A DNA stretch of 64,000 nucleotides from Leptospira noguchii serovar Panama str. CZ214 (lineage in GTDB: Bacteria > Spirochaetota > Leptospiria > Leptospirales > Leptospiraceae), in NCBI RefSeq assembly GCF_000306255.2, contig NZ_AKWY02000034.1, positions 372,001 through 436,000 of the forward strand. The letters are read 5' to 3'. The notes beneath the pieces were generated by a model. The model had not been told where the DNA came from. It did not search any database and saw nothing but the letters and a program-made list of their open reading frames with translations. This document shows positions 28,682 to 41,305 of the stretch, one piece after another. Each line of letters opens with the position of its first letter. The stretch's first letter is position 1. Position numbers and translations under genes: made by a program.

Positions 28682-29926
28682 ATGATGGCTAAAAAATGGA
28701 TATGGCTAACTTTGATTGGCCTTTTACTACAATGTAATGGAATTCTAGAAAGTAAGAATAGAAATGTTATTAATGATTTACTTCTGTTTTTACGCTCTAA
28801 CGCATTTACGTATTCTCCTGAAGGAAATCCTGGAAAGACCATTGAGACAAAAGAAGTAGAAACAAACTTTCTATACCAACTCAATCCTGAGTTGGTGGCC
28901 AGGGTGGGTGCTTTTTTCACTATGGATGCTTCGGATCCTCCGCGTGCGACCGTGTTTTCCCATGTTGCTGGGATTACCTTGGCTCCGAATCTTAGACCGG
29001 CTAATTTTCAATCCGTAGACTTTACTATATTCATGTTAGATTCAGTAGGAGGTAATATATACTTTTCGGTTGGAGCTAACAAACTCTATTATAAATCAAA
29101 TACGGATTTTATTGGAACAAGACGAATTGCTTTAGAAGAAAATGGACGGATTGCCTTACTTAAATCCGATGCAATCAATCTTTGTTGGAATTTTGACGGA
29201 CAAACTTCTCAACGTTTAAGTGGATGTCAAAATCCAGTTTTAATACCGGGAGCACAGGAAATTGTTTCGTTTGGGTCTTCTGCCTTTCTAGTTTACGGAC
29301 CAAATTTAGGTTTTCGTCGTTTAGGAACTGATGGAACGATAACGACGGTTTCAAGTCCGGTTACAATTACTGGATTGCGAAGTGTATGGGCCGATGAAAC
29401 TCTGATTTTAATTGTCGATCAGGATGGAAATAGAGTTGTAGGTTGGGACCCGAGAGATCAGACAATCATTTTCAGACGAACAGAGCAAAAGATTGTTACT
29501 GATTCTACAATCTTAGATCCTACTTTGATTGCTGCTACCCCGTTACCTGGTGGTATGGGGTTGGTTCTCGTTCTTGAAAATTCTGATACTCTATTATTCG
29601 TAAATCGTAATTTTCAAATAATAGGAGGTTTAATTTCTCCGAATAGTCCTTATCCTTTCAGGCGTATTAATCCGATTCAGGGAGTATCCGTAAACCTTTT
29701 GGGAGGAACGATTGGGGTTTGGTCTTCTCGCGGGGTGAATGTTTCCGCATTCGATCGGAATTCGAATTACGATTTTACATATCTTGTACCCGATAACCTA
29801 ACTACGTTACCCCAAGTGTTAAACGATCCATCCGTAAGTGATGCGCTTCAAGCTGATCCAAGAACGGATTTATTAGATGTACCTGCCGTAAGGGATGCGC
29901 TTACGAACTTAAGGAGTCAGTTATGA
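28682..29926 (+). CDS. Lipoprotein, beta-propeller-like repeats
   Basis: 414 residues. A signal peptide ends with GLLLQC (Cys about 19), a relaxed lipobox, so the protein is probably lipidated. The body alternates short beta segments with Gly-rich turns (LYYKSNTDF, IALEENGRIALL, LVYGPNLGFRRLGTDGT, LILIVDQDGNRVVGWD), suggesting a beta-propeller, but no named repeat is clear. The last 50 residues repeat a helical phrase (DPSVSDALQADPRTDLLDVPAVRDAL). ATG at 28682 is followed by a second ATG. It overlaps the next gene by four bases (ATGA), so the two are translationally coupled. No known function. Confidence 0.65.
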   Translation: MMAKKWIWLTLIGLLLQCNGILESKNRNVINDLLLFLRSNAFTYSPEGNPGKTIETKEVETNFLYQLNPELVARVGAFFTMDASDPPRATVFSHVAGITLAPNLRPANFQSVDFTIFMLDSVGGNIYFSVGANKLYYKSNTDFIGTRRIALEENGRIALLKSDAINLCWNFDGQTSQRLSGCQNPVLIPGAQEIVSFGSSAFLVYGPNLGFRRLGTDGTITTVSSPVTITGLRSVWADETLILIVDQDGNRVVGWDPRDQTIIFRRTEQKIVTDSTILDPTLIAATPLPGGMGLVLVLENSDTLLFVNRNFQIIGGLISPNSPYPFRRINPIQGVSVNLLGGTIGVWSSRGVNVSAFDRNSNYDFTYLVPDNLTTLPQVLNDPSVSDALQADPRTDLLDVPAVRDALTNLRSQL

Positions 29927-30795
29927 AGTTGAGAAAAATCGCATTCATACTCTCGGTATTTATCATTATCAATTTGAATATAGTTTGTAAGGAAGCTGCC
30001 GTAAGTATGCAGATGGCCGCTTATAATTGTACATTATGGGCGGATTTACCAGGATTGAATAACGCGCCTCCTGCTCGTTGGCCCGCTTCTGCGGCTGTTG
30101 CCGGTTTTTGTTTGGGAGATCAGCCAATTCCATTTCCGGGAGCAACTTTTTGCTCAGCTGTAATGTGCATAAATAGTTCTTCCAATTGCCATTGTACGGG
30201 CATTTTTGGAGACCCGTTTCATAGGCCTGGTTATCGTTCCAATAATGAACCGCCCGATGTCAATGTCGGCCCAGTTTATTTTCCTTCTATTCCTTTTCTA
30301 ACGGTAACAGGACGAGGTGATACAACTTTTGGAGACTCAGTAACGGAGTCCGATCCGTCGCCTGGCAATCCACAATTAGGTCCGAAGGTTGTAATTACTC
30401 AACCGAATATAAATGCGGTATGGTTAGCACCTTTGTCTCAAACGCTTGTGCTTCAATTTGATCATCGTATTGATCCAAGCACATTGAGTTTATCTGGTAG
30501 TCTCGTAGACAATCAGACTCCAAAAGTTCAAGTTAGTAGCACTTTGGTTACGGATGATACGATCTCTTTAACGCCTACGCCCAATTGGACTGCTGGAAAT
30601 TGTAATCTTCAAGTGAACGTTAAGGATCTTGCCGGGAATTTAGGAACTTCAAACATGGGACTCAATGTAGGCGCTGTAGAATGTAGTCAGCCATGGGAAC
30701 CTTGTAACTGTCATTGCGATTTTCTTGGATTTCCAGTTCCCTGTTTTCCCGGACAGCCACCTACATGTGATCAGTGTAGAAGATCCGGGTGTTAA
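29923..30795 (+). CDS. Cysteine-rich lipoprotein with Ig-like domain
   Basis: 290 residues. Signal peptide (IAFILSVFIIINLNIVC) with Cys at about 22. The N-terminal about 80 mature residues and the extreme C terminus are Cys-rich (SSNCHC; CNCHCDFLG; CDQCRRSGC), while residues about 150-255 look like a bacterial Ig-like (Big_5) fold: VVITQPNINAVW, LVLQFDHRIDPSTL, DDTISLTP and LQVNVKDLAGNLG. Such domains usually face outward from the cell surface. Coupled by ATGA overlap to the upstream lipoprotein, implying a joint complex. Ligand unknown. Confidence 0.65.
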   Translation: MKLRKIAFILSVFIIINLNIVCKEAAVSMQMAAYNCTLWADLPGLNNAPPARWPASAAVAGFCLGDQPIPFPGATFCSAVMCINSSSNCHCTGIFGDPFHRPGYRSNNEPPDVNVGPVYFPSIPFLTVTGRGDTTFGDSVTESDPSPGNPQLGPKVVITQPNINAVWLAPLSQTLVLQFDHRIDPSTLSLSGSLVDNQTPKVQVSSTLVTDDTISLTPTPNWTAGNCNLQVNVKDLAGNLGTSNMGLNVGAVECSQPWEPCNCHCDFLGFPVPCFPGQPPTCDQCRRSGC

Positions 30796-31525
30796 TCTTT
30801 TTGATATTTCACACTTTCTTTTTCGAATCGAATGTGAGGGAATTATAAGGATATAATATTTTTATAAAATATAAAAATTGAATTATGGTTTTGGATTTAA
30901 GAATTCAATTTTATAGAAGTTAATTTTTTTGCAAAGGAATAAAATTAAACACAACACTCATGTTAAACGAAGGCGATTATGAAATACGTTTTAGAAAAAT
31001 TTAAAAAACATTTTTTTGAAGTTTTGAAAAAGTTTTTAGTCGAAAAATTTAGATTAAATTCCTGAATTTTTAAGCTGGTTCAAAATCAATTTTGCATTTT
31101 GGTAGAAACTCTTGAATTCTTTCTTTCTTTTTCAGTAAAAGAATTAGAACCTTGCAAATACAATTCTTTTAAATTTTGAAGTTTTCCAATTTCTTCCGAA
31201 AGAGAAGGGATTTGATTTATAACCTAAGTTGAGTTTTTTAAATTGCAAAGTTTTATGATTTCTGTTGTAAACGATTTTAAATCAGAAAAATCTAATGCTA
31301 GTATGCGAACTAAATTCGGATTTTCTAAAGCGCTTTAAATCAAGATAAGTTTGATCTGGGTTCATACTATTTTTAATAATCCGAAATAGATTTAGAGTCC
31401 CAAAAACCTAAACACCGATGGTGTTTTCTGAGTTTTGATCCGTAAGATTGAGTTTCACAAAAATATGGAAACTCATGTAGAAATTATAAAGTTTGCGCGA
31501 ATAGGTTCCAGTAAGTATGAATCAT
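30796..31525. other. Gap with LRR pseudogene and short repeats
   Basis: No intact gene. 31086-31331 is a decayed leucine-rich-repeat gene on the minus strand. A GGAAACTCATGTAGAAATTA motif near 31457 is of the dispersed short family. Confidence 0.65.
31086..31331 (-). pseudogene. Leucine-rich-repeat protein remnant
   Basis: Reading the minus strand in one frame gives ALENPNLVRILALDFSDLKS, FTTEIIKLCNLKNST, a TAG stop, then VINQIPSLSEEIGKLQNLKE and LYLQGS, ending at TGA. EIGKLQNLKELYLQGS is the classic bacterial LRR consensus abundant in pathogenic Leptospira. The frame is open on both sides of the stop but there is no start and only two repeats, so this is a deletion remnant. Confidence 0.75.
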
Positions 31526-32545
<1,020 letters not shown>

Positions 32546-32557
32546 AAAATAAAATCC

Positions 32558-33886
32558 TTAGCCGGTAAGTAGGCGAAGGGGACGTTCCGTATATTCTCGA
32601 AAAGAAGATAAAAATCTGGCTCCGGTAGCACCGTCCACCACTCTGTGATCGCAAGAAAGAGTAACGCTCAACGTTTTTCCTGCGACTATATTTCCTTCTT
32701 TAAGGACCGGTTTTTTAACGAGTGCTCCGACTGCAAGAATTGCCGCTTCTGGTTCATTGATGACCGCCGTAAAAGAAGAAATTCCAAACATTCCGAGATT
32801 AGAAACTGTAAAAGTACCGTCGGTGTATTCCCCGGGTTTGAGTTTTCTTTCTCTCGCACGGGAAGCAAGTTCTTTTATTTCAAGACTAATTTCGCTTACC
32901 GATTTTTGATCTGCATTTCGAATGTATGGAGTGATTAAGCCACCTTCGATGGAAACTGCAACTCCTATATCAATTCTACCGTGTTCTAATATATGATCTT
33001 CTTTCCAGGAAGAATTTACTTCAGGAACATCTTTTAAGGAAAGTGAACAAGCTTTGATAATGAGATCGTTTAGACTGATCTTTAAAGGACCTTCTAACTT
33101 TAGATCTTGATTGTATGAATTTCTAAGAGAGTCTAACGGATTTGCGTCCAGTTCTAAAGTAAGATAAAAATGAGGAATTGTAGATGTGGAATGTGAAAGA
33201 CGAGATGCGATCGTTTTTCTCATTCCAGTTAATTCTAATTTACGGTCATGTCGCTTAACAAAAGAGCCTTTTTTGCCGCCCCCGGATTCTTGATAAGAGA
33301 GAATGTCTCTTTTGATAATTCTTCCTCCGGGGCCGGAACCGATTACTTCTCCTAGATCCACTCCTTTTTGAAAAGCCAGTTTTTTTGCCAAAGGAGAGAT
33401 TGGACCGGATCTGCCGGTTTGTGTTGTTTGAGATCCGTGTTTATAAGAAGTAGATTGTTCTTTTGAAAAAGTAGGGCTCTGATATATTTTATTTTGTTCT
33501 TCGGTTGTAAGTTTAGAAGAAGAGGAAGAAGTTTGTGTCGTATCACTTTGTGAAGTTGTGGAAGATTGAGACGTAGTCTGTATCGTATTTTCTTTTTTAG
33601 TAGGAATGGATTTTTTTGCAGTTTCAACTAACGTAGAAATGTCTTCTCCCTGTTTTCCTATGATTGCAACTGGTGCCCCCACTGGGATAAGCGTTCCTTC
33701 TGGAGCTAAGATTTCCAAAAGTGTTCCGGTTTCAAAGGCTTCCATTTCCATAACGGCCTTATCCGTTTCCACTTCCGCTATGATTTCACCTGGAGAAACT
33801 GGATCTCCCTTTTGTTTGATCCAACGGACGATTTTACCTTCTGCCATCGTAGGGCTGAGCTGAGTCATTTCTGCAATTTTAGCCAT
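32558..33886 (-). CDS. pdhC: Pyruvate dehydrogenase E2, dihydrolipoamide acetyltransferase
   Basis: 442 residues. A single lipoyl domain (residues 1-80) with the lipoylated Lys in ETDKAVMEME. A Ser/Thr/Gln-rich linker (about 90-145) follows. The E3/E1-binding domain is at about 150-190 (ISPLAKKLAFQKGVDLGEVIGSGPGGRI). The catalytic core ends with SCDHRVVDGATGARFL, containing the active His and Asp. It transfers acetyl groups to CoA. It follows E1 beta by 21 bases. A 2-oxoacid complex for branched substrates is an alternative, but the neighbouring E1 genes are of pyruvate type. Confidence 0.92.
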   Translation of the reverse strand: MAKIAEMTQLSPTMAEGKIVRWIKQKGDPVSPGEIIAEVETDKAVMEMEAFETGTLLEILAPEGTLIPVGAPVAIIGKQGEDISTLVETAKKSIPTKKENTIQTTSQSSTTSQSDTTQTSSSSSKLTTEEQNKIYQSPTFSKEQSTSYKHGSQTTQTGRSGPISPLAKKLAFQKGVDLGEVIGSGPGGRIIKRDILSYQESGGGKKGSFVKRHDRKLELTGMRKTIASRLSHSTSTIPHFYLTLELDANPLDSLRNSYNQDLKLEGPLKISLNDLIIKACSLSLKDVPEVNSSWKEDHILEHGRIDIGVAVSIEGGLITPYIRNADQKSVSEISLEIKELASRARERKLKPGEYTDGTFTVSNLGMFGISSFTAVINEPEAAILAVGALVKKPVLKEGNIVAGKTLSVTLSCDHRVVDGATGARFLSSFREYTERPLRLLTG

Positions 33887-33907
33887 TTTGAATATTCCTT
33901 GTTTGTG

Positions 33908-34881
33908 TTATTCGAGCATTTCTCGAACCTTAGAAATAATTTTTTCTTCGCTGGGTAAAGAGGCTTTTTCCAAATTTGCCGCATAAGGCATAGGAACGTC
34001 TTCTTGGGTGATTCTTTCTACGGGGGCGTCCAGATCGTCAAAAGAATTTTTCTGGATTAAATAAGCGATTTGAGAACCGAATCCGGCCACTTCCCAACCT
34101 TCTTCTACTACCAAGGCACGGTTCGTTTTACGAATAGAAGTGTATATCGCTTCTTCGTCCAAAGGTCGGATAGAACGAAGGTCTAAAACTTCCACGGAAA
34201 TTCCTTCTTTGGAAAGTTTTTCTGCGGCGGGTAGAACATACATCAAGGCTCTAGACCAACTAACGATTGTTATATCAGATCCTTCTCGTTTAAGATCCGC
34301 TTTGCCAAAAGGAATCGAATATTCCTGATCGGGAACTTCTCCTCTGGTGCCATATAACACCTCACTTTCGATAAAAATAGTAGGATTATTGTCTCGAATG
34401 GCGGTTTTTAAAAGTCCGCAGGCGTCTGCGGGAGTATAAGGAGCGATTACTTTCAAACCTGGAATATGTGCATACCAACTTTCAAAAGACTGAGAGTGTT
34501 GAGCAGCGAGTCTTCCTCCAGCTCCCCCCGCACCTCTAAATACAATCGGAATTGGAAATTGTCCCGCGCTCATATAATTCATCTTAGCCGCAGAGTTGAT
34601 GATCTGATCAATTGCGACTAAAGAAAAATTCCAAGTCATAAATTCTATGATAGGACGTAAGCCCACCATAGCGGCGCCGATCCCAACTCCCGCAAAACCA
34701 TTTTCGGAAATGGGAGTATCTATAATTCTTTTTTCTCCGTATTTAGAAAGCATTCCTTGGGAAACTTTATAAGCCCCATCGTAATGACCTACTTCTTCTC
34801 CCATAAGAAATATATTTGGGTCCTTATCCATTTCCTCACACATGGCTCGGTTTAGAGCTTCTCTATAAGTAAGAATTGCCA

Positions 34882-34882
<1 letters not shown>
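33908..34882 (-). CDS. pdhB: Pyruvate dehydrogenase E1 beta subunit
   Basis: 324 residues, normal for the family. Transketolase pyrimidine-binding fold: YREALNRAMCEEMDKDPNIFLMGEEV, where the Glu activates thiamine diphosphate. DTPISENGFAGVGIGAAMVGLRPIIEFM, then GGRLAAQHSQSFESWYAHIPGLKV and the transketolase C domain (VEVLDLRSIRPLDEEAI, VVEEGWEVAGFGSQIA). It pairs with the alpha subunit, the start overlapping the alpha stop at one base, and precedes the E2 gene. Confidence 0.94.
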
Positions 34883-35865
<983 letters not shown>

Positions 35866-36013
35866 AAAATTAGGTTGTTAAAACAATCGCAAAGTATCTT
35901 TGGAGAAGCGACTTATGCAAACTGATTTCGTTTCTAACTGAAAAAAATTGTAAACTTGAATTCCAAGAAAATTTCTCTTTCCTAAAAATGAGATCGATTT
36001 TTTATTTTCGTGG

Positions 36014-36678
36014 ATGTTTACAATTCTACTTACAGAAGACGAACCGGGAATTCGAGATACGATTCAAATTGTTTTAGAGTCGGAAGGTTTTAAGATGATC
36101 TACGCGATGACTGGTAAAGAATGTATTTCTCTTTTAAAAGAATCCCCAGACTTATTGGTGTTGGATGTAGGACTTCCGGATGGAAACGGTTTTGAAATTT
36201 TGAAAGAGCTTAGAAAAAAAAATTCTATCCCAGTTATACTACTGACTGCAAGAGAATCGGAACTAGACCGGGTTCTTGGTTTAGAATTAGGCGCAGACGA
36301 TTATATGGTAAAACCATTTAGTCCAAGAGAATTGGTCGCAAGGATCAAAGCGGTGTTAAGAAGATACGAGATAAATTCTCAGGAAACAAATACCGAGTTC
36401 CTGACCGACGAAGATCGTAAGGTGATTTATTATTATGGTAAATCTTTATCTCTTACTCCGTATGAGTATAAAACGTTATTGTTATTTTTAAAACGACCTG
36501 GAAAGATTTTTACTAGAGAAGAAATTATGGATCGAGTTTGGACAGAACCGGAAGAAAGTTTTGATCGTGCTGTAGACACGGTGATTAAAAACATTCGTTT
36601 TCGACTAAAGGAAATTCGACCTGACTTAGATCCGATTGAAACGAAACGGGGTCAAGGATATGGATTGAAGGAAACGTT

Positions 36679-36682
<4 letters not shown>
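36014..36682 (+). CDS. creB: OmpR-family response regulator, CreB-like
   Basis: 222 residues. Receiver domain with phosphoacceptor Asp51 in LLVLDVGLPDG, acidic pair Glu8-Asp9 and Lys in MVKPFSPRELVARI. The winged-helix domain (about 130-222) carries LTPYEYKTLLLFL and the recognition region AVDTVIKNIRFRLKEI, ending in TKRGQGYGL. The downstream kinase and CreD-like protein identify it as CreB of the CreBCD system, which senses growth substrate changes in E. coli. The last codons overlap the kinase start (ATGA at 36679). Confidence 0.85.
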
Positions 36683-38108
<1,426 letters not shown>

Positions 38109-38125
38109 TAAAACCGGTTTTAACT

Positions 38126-38368
<243 letters not shown>

Positions 38369-38467
38369 AACTACGGATTTTACGACAAATTTTTTGTCCA
38401 AACATTGGATTTCTCTTAAAATTCAGACCGTTTTATCATAAAGATCAGTAAGTATAAATTTTAAAAT

Positions 38468-38506
38468 CCTCACACAATCCTCATAATTCGCACATAAGTT
38501 TCTCAC
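38468..38506 (+). promoter_or_regulatory. Putative CreB binding repeats
   Basis: CCTCAC at 38468 and CCTCAT at 38479 are direct repeats exactly 11 bases apart, and TTCTCACC follows at about 38499. The E. coli CreB box is TTCAC-N6-TTCAC, also an 11-base period. Position 40-75 bases before the mini-creD start is suitable. Suggestive only. Confidence 0.35.
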
Positions 38507-38543
38507 CTTTACGTTACATAGTCTTAGAACAAGGAGTCGGTAT

Positions 38544-38759
38544 ATGTTGAATATTCAATCTTTTGTAAATACTAAGGTATTGTTCTTTTTCATACTTTTG
38601 ATCGGACTTTTAATTCCGAATTATATGGTTTGGGAAAGTCGAAAAAGAGTTTTAGTAGAAAAAGCGCATTTGAGTAAAAGTAACATTTTGAATAAGAAAG
38701 AAAAGATAAAATGGTGGAAACAATTATACCGAACGCACGAAAGCGGATGTGCGGATTAA
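38544..38759 (+). CDS. Miniature CreD-like membrane protein
   Basis: 71 residues with good ribosome site (AAGGAGT ten bases upstream). MLNIQSFVNTKVLFFFILLI and GLLIPNYMVWESRKRVLVEK align with the first 45 residues of the CreD-like protein just downstream (MFKIQSSISLRILILGIMLG, LLLIPINLVGSLVFERQERA). It has one membrane helix and then a basic tail instead of the periplasmic domain. It may be a truncated paralogue kept as a small regulator, or a decayed duplicate; the intact start signals favour expression. Confidence 0.65.
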   Translation: MLNIQSFVNTKVLFFFILLIGLLIPNYMVWESRKRVLVEKAHLSKSNILNKKEKIKWWKQLYRTHESGCAD

Positions 38760-38778
38760 TTATTGGAGAAAATATAAT

Positions 38779-40149
38779 ATGTTTAAAATTCAATCATCTA
38801 TAAGTCTTAGAATTTTAATTTTAGGAATAATGTTAGGTTTACTTTTAATTCCGATCAACTTGGTTGGTTCCTTAGTTTTTGAAAGACAGGAAAGAGCCGG
38901 AGAGGTGGTAGGAGAAATGAGTTCTCAATGGGGCGGTAAACAAGTGGTTGCCGGACCTTTTTTAGTAATCCCCTATCAAACAATACGAGAAGAATTAAGG
39001 GAAGATCCAACAATTCTGGAAAAAATCGATGAAGGTCGAAAGGAAATAAGCGTTCAAGTGCATGTAACCTCAGATATGTATTTTCTACCGGAAAAACTCA
39101 ACTTAGAAACGGATTTAAAAGCAGAAAAGAGAAAGAGAGGAATTTATGAAGCGGTTCTATATCATGGAAATGTAAAGTTCCAAGGAAATTTTAAGCAACC
39201 GTCTGTTTCTGATTTTCCAATGAATACAAAAAAAATTTTCTGGTCGGAATCAAAAATAGTCGTTGTCGTCAATGACCCAAAGGGAATTGGAAATGACGTT
39301 AAATTGTTTTTAGCTGAAAAAGAAAAAACGTTTCAACCGGGTTCTTCCACACATTTTAGGTCTGGGTTACATTCTAAGATGAATCTTTTGGATTTTAAGT
39401 TTCCACTCACGTTTCAAATTCAAATTCCAATTCAAGGTTCTGATTCTATGGATTTAATTCCTCTGGGCAAAGAAACTAAGATCCAAATTTCTTCGAATTG
39501 GGAAGATCCATCTTTTGTGGGAAGTCTTTTACCAAAAGAAAGAAGTATTTCTGAAAATGGATTTCAAGCAATTTGGGAATCTTCTTATCTTTCTAGAAAT
39601 TATTCACAAGTAATTTCTTCCGAAGATGATACAACTTTGAATACTATTTTACCTTCTGGGTACGGAGTTCGTTTGATCGTTCCTGTGGATCATTATTTAA
39701 AATTAGAAAGATCTATTAAATATGCGATTTTATTTATCGCAGCTAGTTTTGCTCTTTTCTTTTTATTAGAAATTTTTGGAGGAAAAATTCTACATCCATT
39801 TCAATATCTAATGATTGGATTTGTTATGGTGGTATTTTACGTTTTAAACTTATCTTTGTCAGAACATTTAGGTTTTATAATATCTTATGCGATTGCATCT
39901 CTTGCGGTTTCTGGTCTCATATTTTATTACGCGACTTCCATTTTACAAAGTAAAAAGAGAGGGTTTATTGCTGGAGGATTTTATTTTGGTCTATATTCTT
40001 TCTTATATGTGATTTTATCTTCCGAAGACTACGCCTTGCTCATTGGCTCCATTGTGGTATTTGTATTTTTAGCGCTTTTGATGCATTTTACCCGAAAGAT
40101 CAACTGGTATTCTTTTGGATCCAACAAAGGGGAGATTGAATCATCTTGA
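38779..40149 (+). CDS. creD: CreD-like inner membrane protein
   Basis: About 456 residues from the ATG at 38779, which has GGAG ten bases upstream; an ATG at 38749 lies in the end of the preceding gene and lacks a ribosome site. One N-terminal helix (SLRILILGIMLGLLLIPINL), a periplasmic domain with WGGKQVVAGPFLVIPY, LLDFKFPLTFQIQIPIQGS and FQAIWESSYLSRNYSQ, then about five C-terminal helices. This is the CreD (formerly Cet) layout; CreD protects the envelope against colicin E2 in E. coli and is controlled by CreBC. Followed by a rho-independent terminator. Confidence 0.88.
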   Translation: MFKIQSSISLRILILGIMLGLLLIPINLVGSLVFERQERAGEVVGEMSSQWGGKQVVAGPFLVIPYQTIREELREDPTILEKIDEGRKEISVQVHVTSDMYFLPEKLNLETDLKAEKRKRGIYEAVLYHGNVKFQGNFKQPSVSDFPMNTKKIFWSESKIVVVVNDPKGIGNDVKLFLAEKEKTFQPGSSTHFRSGLHSKMNLLDFKFPLTFQIQIPIQGSDSMDLIPLGKETKIQISSNWEDPSFVGSLLPKERSISENGFQAIWESSYLSRNYSQVISSEDDTTLNTILPSGYGVRLIVPVDHYLKLERSIKYAILFIAASFALFFLLEIFGGKILHPFQYLMIGFVMVVFYVLNLSLSEHLGFIISYAIASLAVSGLIFYYATSILQSKKRGFIAGGFYFGLYSFLYVILSSEDYALLIGSIVVFVFLALLMHFTRKINWYSFGSNKGEIESS

Positions 40150-40210
40150 AAAACAAAATTGAATCTTGAAATATAGAAAGAATAAATTTGATTTTATGTT
40201 TTTTGTTTGT

Positions 40211-40241
40211 GGCCCTAACTCGAAAGAGTGGGGCTTTTTTA
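40211..40241 (+). terminator. Rho-independent terminator after creD
   Basis: GCCCTAACTC-GAAA-GAGTGGGGC forms a stable stem with a GAAA tetraloop, followed by TTTTTT. It ends the creBC/creD transcript. Confidence 0.85.
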
Positions 40242-41226
40242 TTAGATTTGAACCTCTAAAATTTTTTAAGGTTCTTAAAAGAAATAAAAAATGGATCAAG
40301 AAACAGTTTTTATGATAGTCTATCCGAGTTTTGCGATCAGGTCATGGCAATTCATCTTTATTAGAGTTGTTGAAAAATTTCATAGTGACAATTAGCAAAA
40401 CTTATTTTAGGCATCCGTTTCAATATAACGAAAACAGATGGGGAATCGATTTTAAAAAATTATATTATAGTATTCTAAAATATATGATCATTCAAGAAGC
40501 TCTGATTTCCGAAAAAAAATCTATTTTAACGTGAGTTTGACGTAAGAAAATGAAAAAGAATTTTCTAAAAGTAATTCTAGAATTAGTTCGTAAAATTGCA
40601 CTTGTGGTAGTTCCTACATTTTTAGATTTTATCTGTAAAATTCTAGTTCGTGTGAGTTCCTACGTTTAAGACACATTACAAATTTTCAAACATTTACTTT
40701 TTGTATGAGTTTCCGCATGATCAATAAAATTCAGGCCCCAACTTTTTCAGAAAATGAATTCCTTATGCCGAATTTACTTTATTTTAAAGGAATTTTCTTT
40801 CGAAATAAAAATGCCATTAATAACGATCAAGGTTCAAGTATTATAGATAAATAATATAGAATCATGAGTTATTTTAAACAATTTGTACAAAAATCGTAAA
40901 ACAGTTGTTAGATAAGATTATGACCCTTGCATTTTTGAAGAAGAAGTATATAATAACGCAATTATTTTATCCTTCTAATATGAAACAATTGGAAATGGTG
41001 GAGTATTATATAAAAAGTGATGCAATTTATGAGATGATCGATTCATTTTTTAGTAAAATTCCAATTTGTTTAATTTTGCATTTGAACTTGCATTGTTTCA
41101 GACCAATCCTAAAAATTAGGACTAAATTAATTTTCTATTATGAGAGAACTACGCGTTTAATTACAAATATATTGAGTGAGTGAAGCTGATTTTTGGGCAA
41201 ACTTAGAAAATTTTCGATTTAAATTA
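40242..41226. other. AT-rich non-coding gap
   Basis: Contains a degenerate MITE (40364-40466), a single end of the AACGTGAGTTC family (AACGTGAGTTTGACGTAAG at 40529), and short AGTTCCTAC/GTAGTTCC motifs near 40607-40700. Frames at 40331-40534 and 40905-41183 have no recognisable features and I do not call them. Confidence 0.6.
40364..40466 (-). repeat. Degenerate MITE-like element, copy 4
   Basis: Left end GAGTTGTTGAAAAATTTC is intact and preceded by TA; the interior keeps CATAGTGACAATTAGCAAAA and a diverged core. The right end has decayed (ATCGATTTTAAAAAATTA instead of the inverted repeat). It marks the border of the accessory block that follows. Confidence 0.6.
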
Positions 41227-41249
41227 ATTTGTCAGTTATTCTGACAAAT
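41227..41249. promoter_or_regulatory. Palindromic operator upstream of the accessory operon
   Basis: ATTTGTCAG-TTATT-CTGACAAAT is a perfect inverted repeat with nine-base arms, 13 bases before the -35 box. The half site CTGACAAA recurs at 41313-41320 inside codons 3-5 of the first gene, so the promoter is bracketed. The XRE-type protein encoded two genes downstream is the obvious candidate ligand. Confidence 0.65.
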
Positions 41250-41261
41250 GCAAAATTTTAT

Positions 41262-41289
41262 TTGACATTTTGTTGATTTTCATTAATAT
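41262..41289 (+). promoter_or_regulatory. Sigma-70-type promoter of the accessory operon
   Basis: TTGACA (41262-41267), 16-base spacer, TAATAT (41284-41289). Transcription would begin about ten bases before the ATG at 41306. Confidence 0.65.
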
Positions 41290-41305
41290 CTTTTCAGGTA
41301 TTGTT

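Noticed and set aside
40905..41183. 92-codon frame upstream of the accessory operon
   Set aside because: Starts from TTG without a ribosome site, has unusual composition and no recognisable motif; random open frames are common in such AT-rich DNA.
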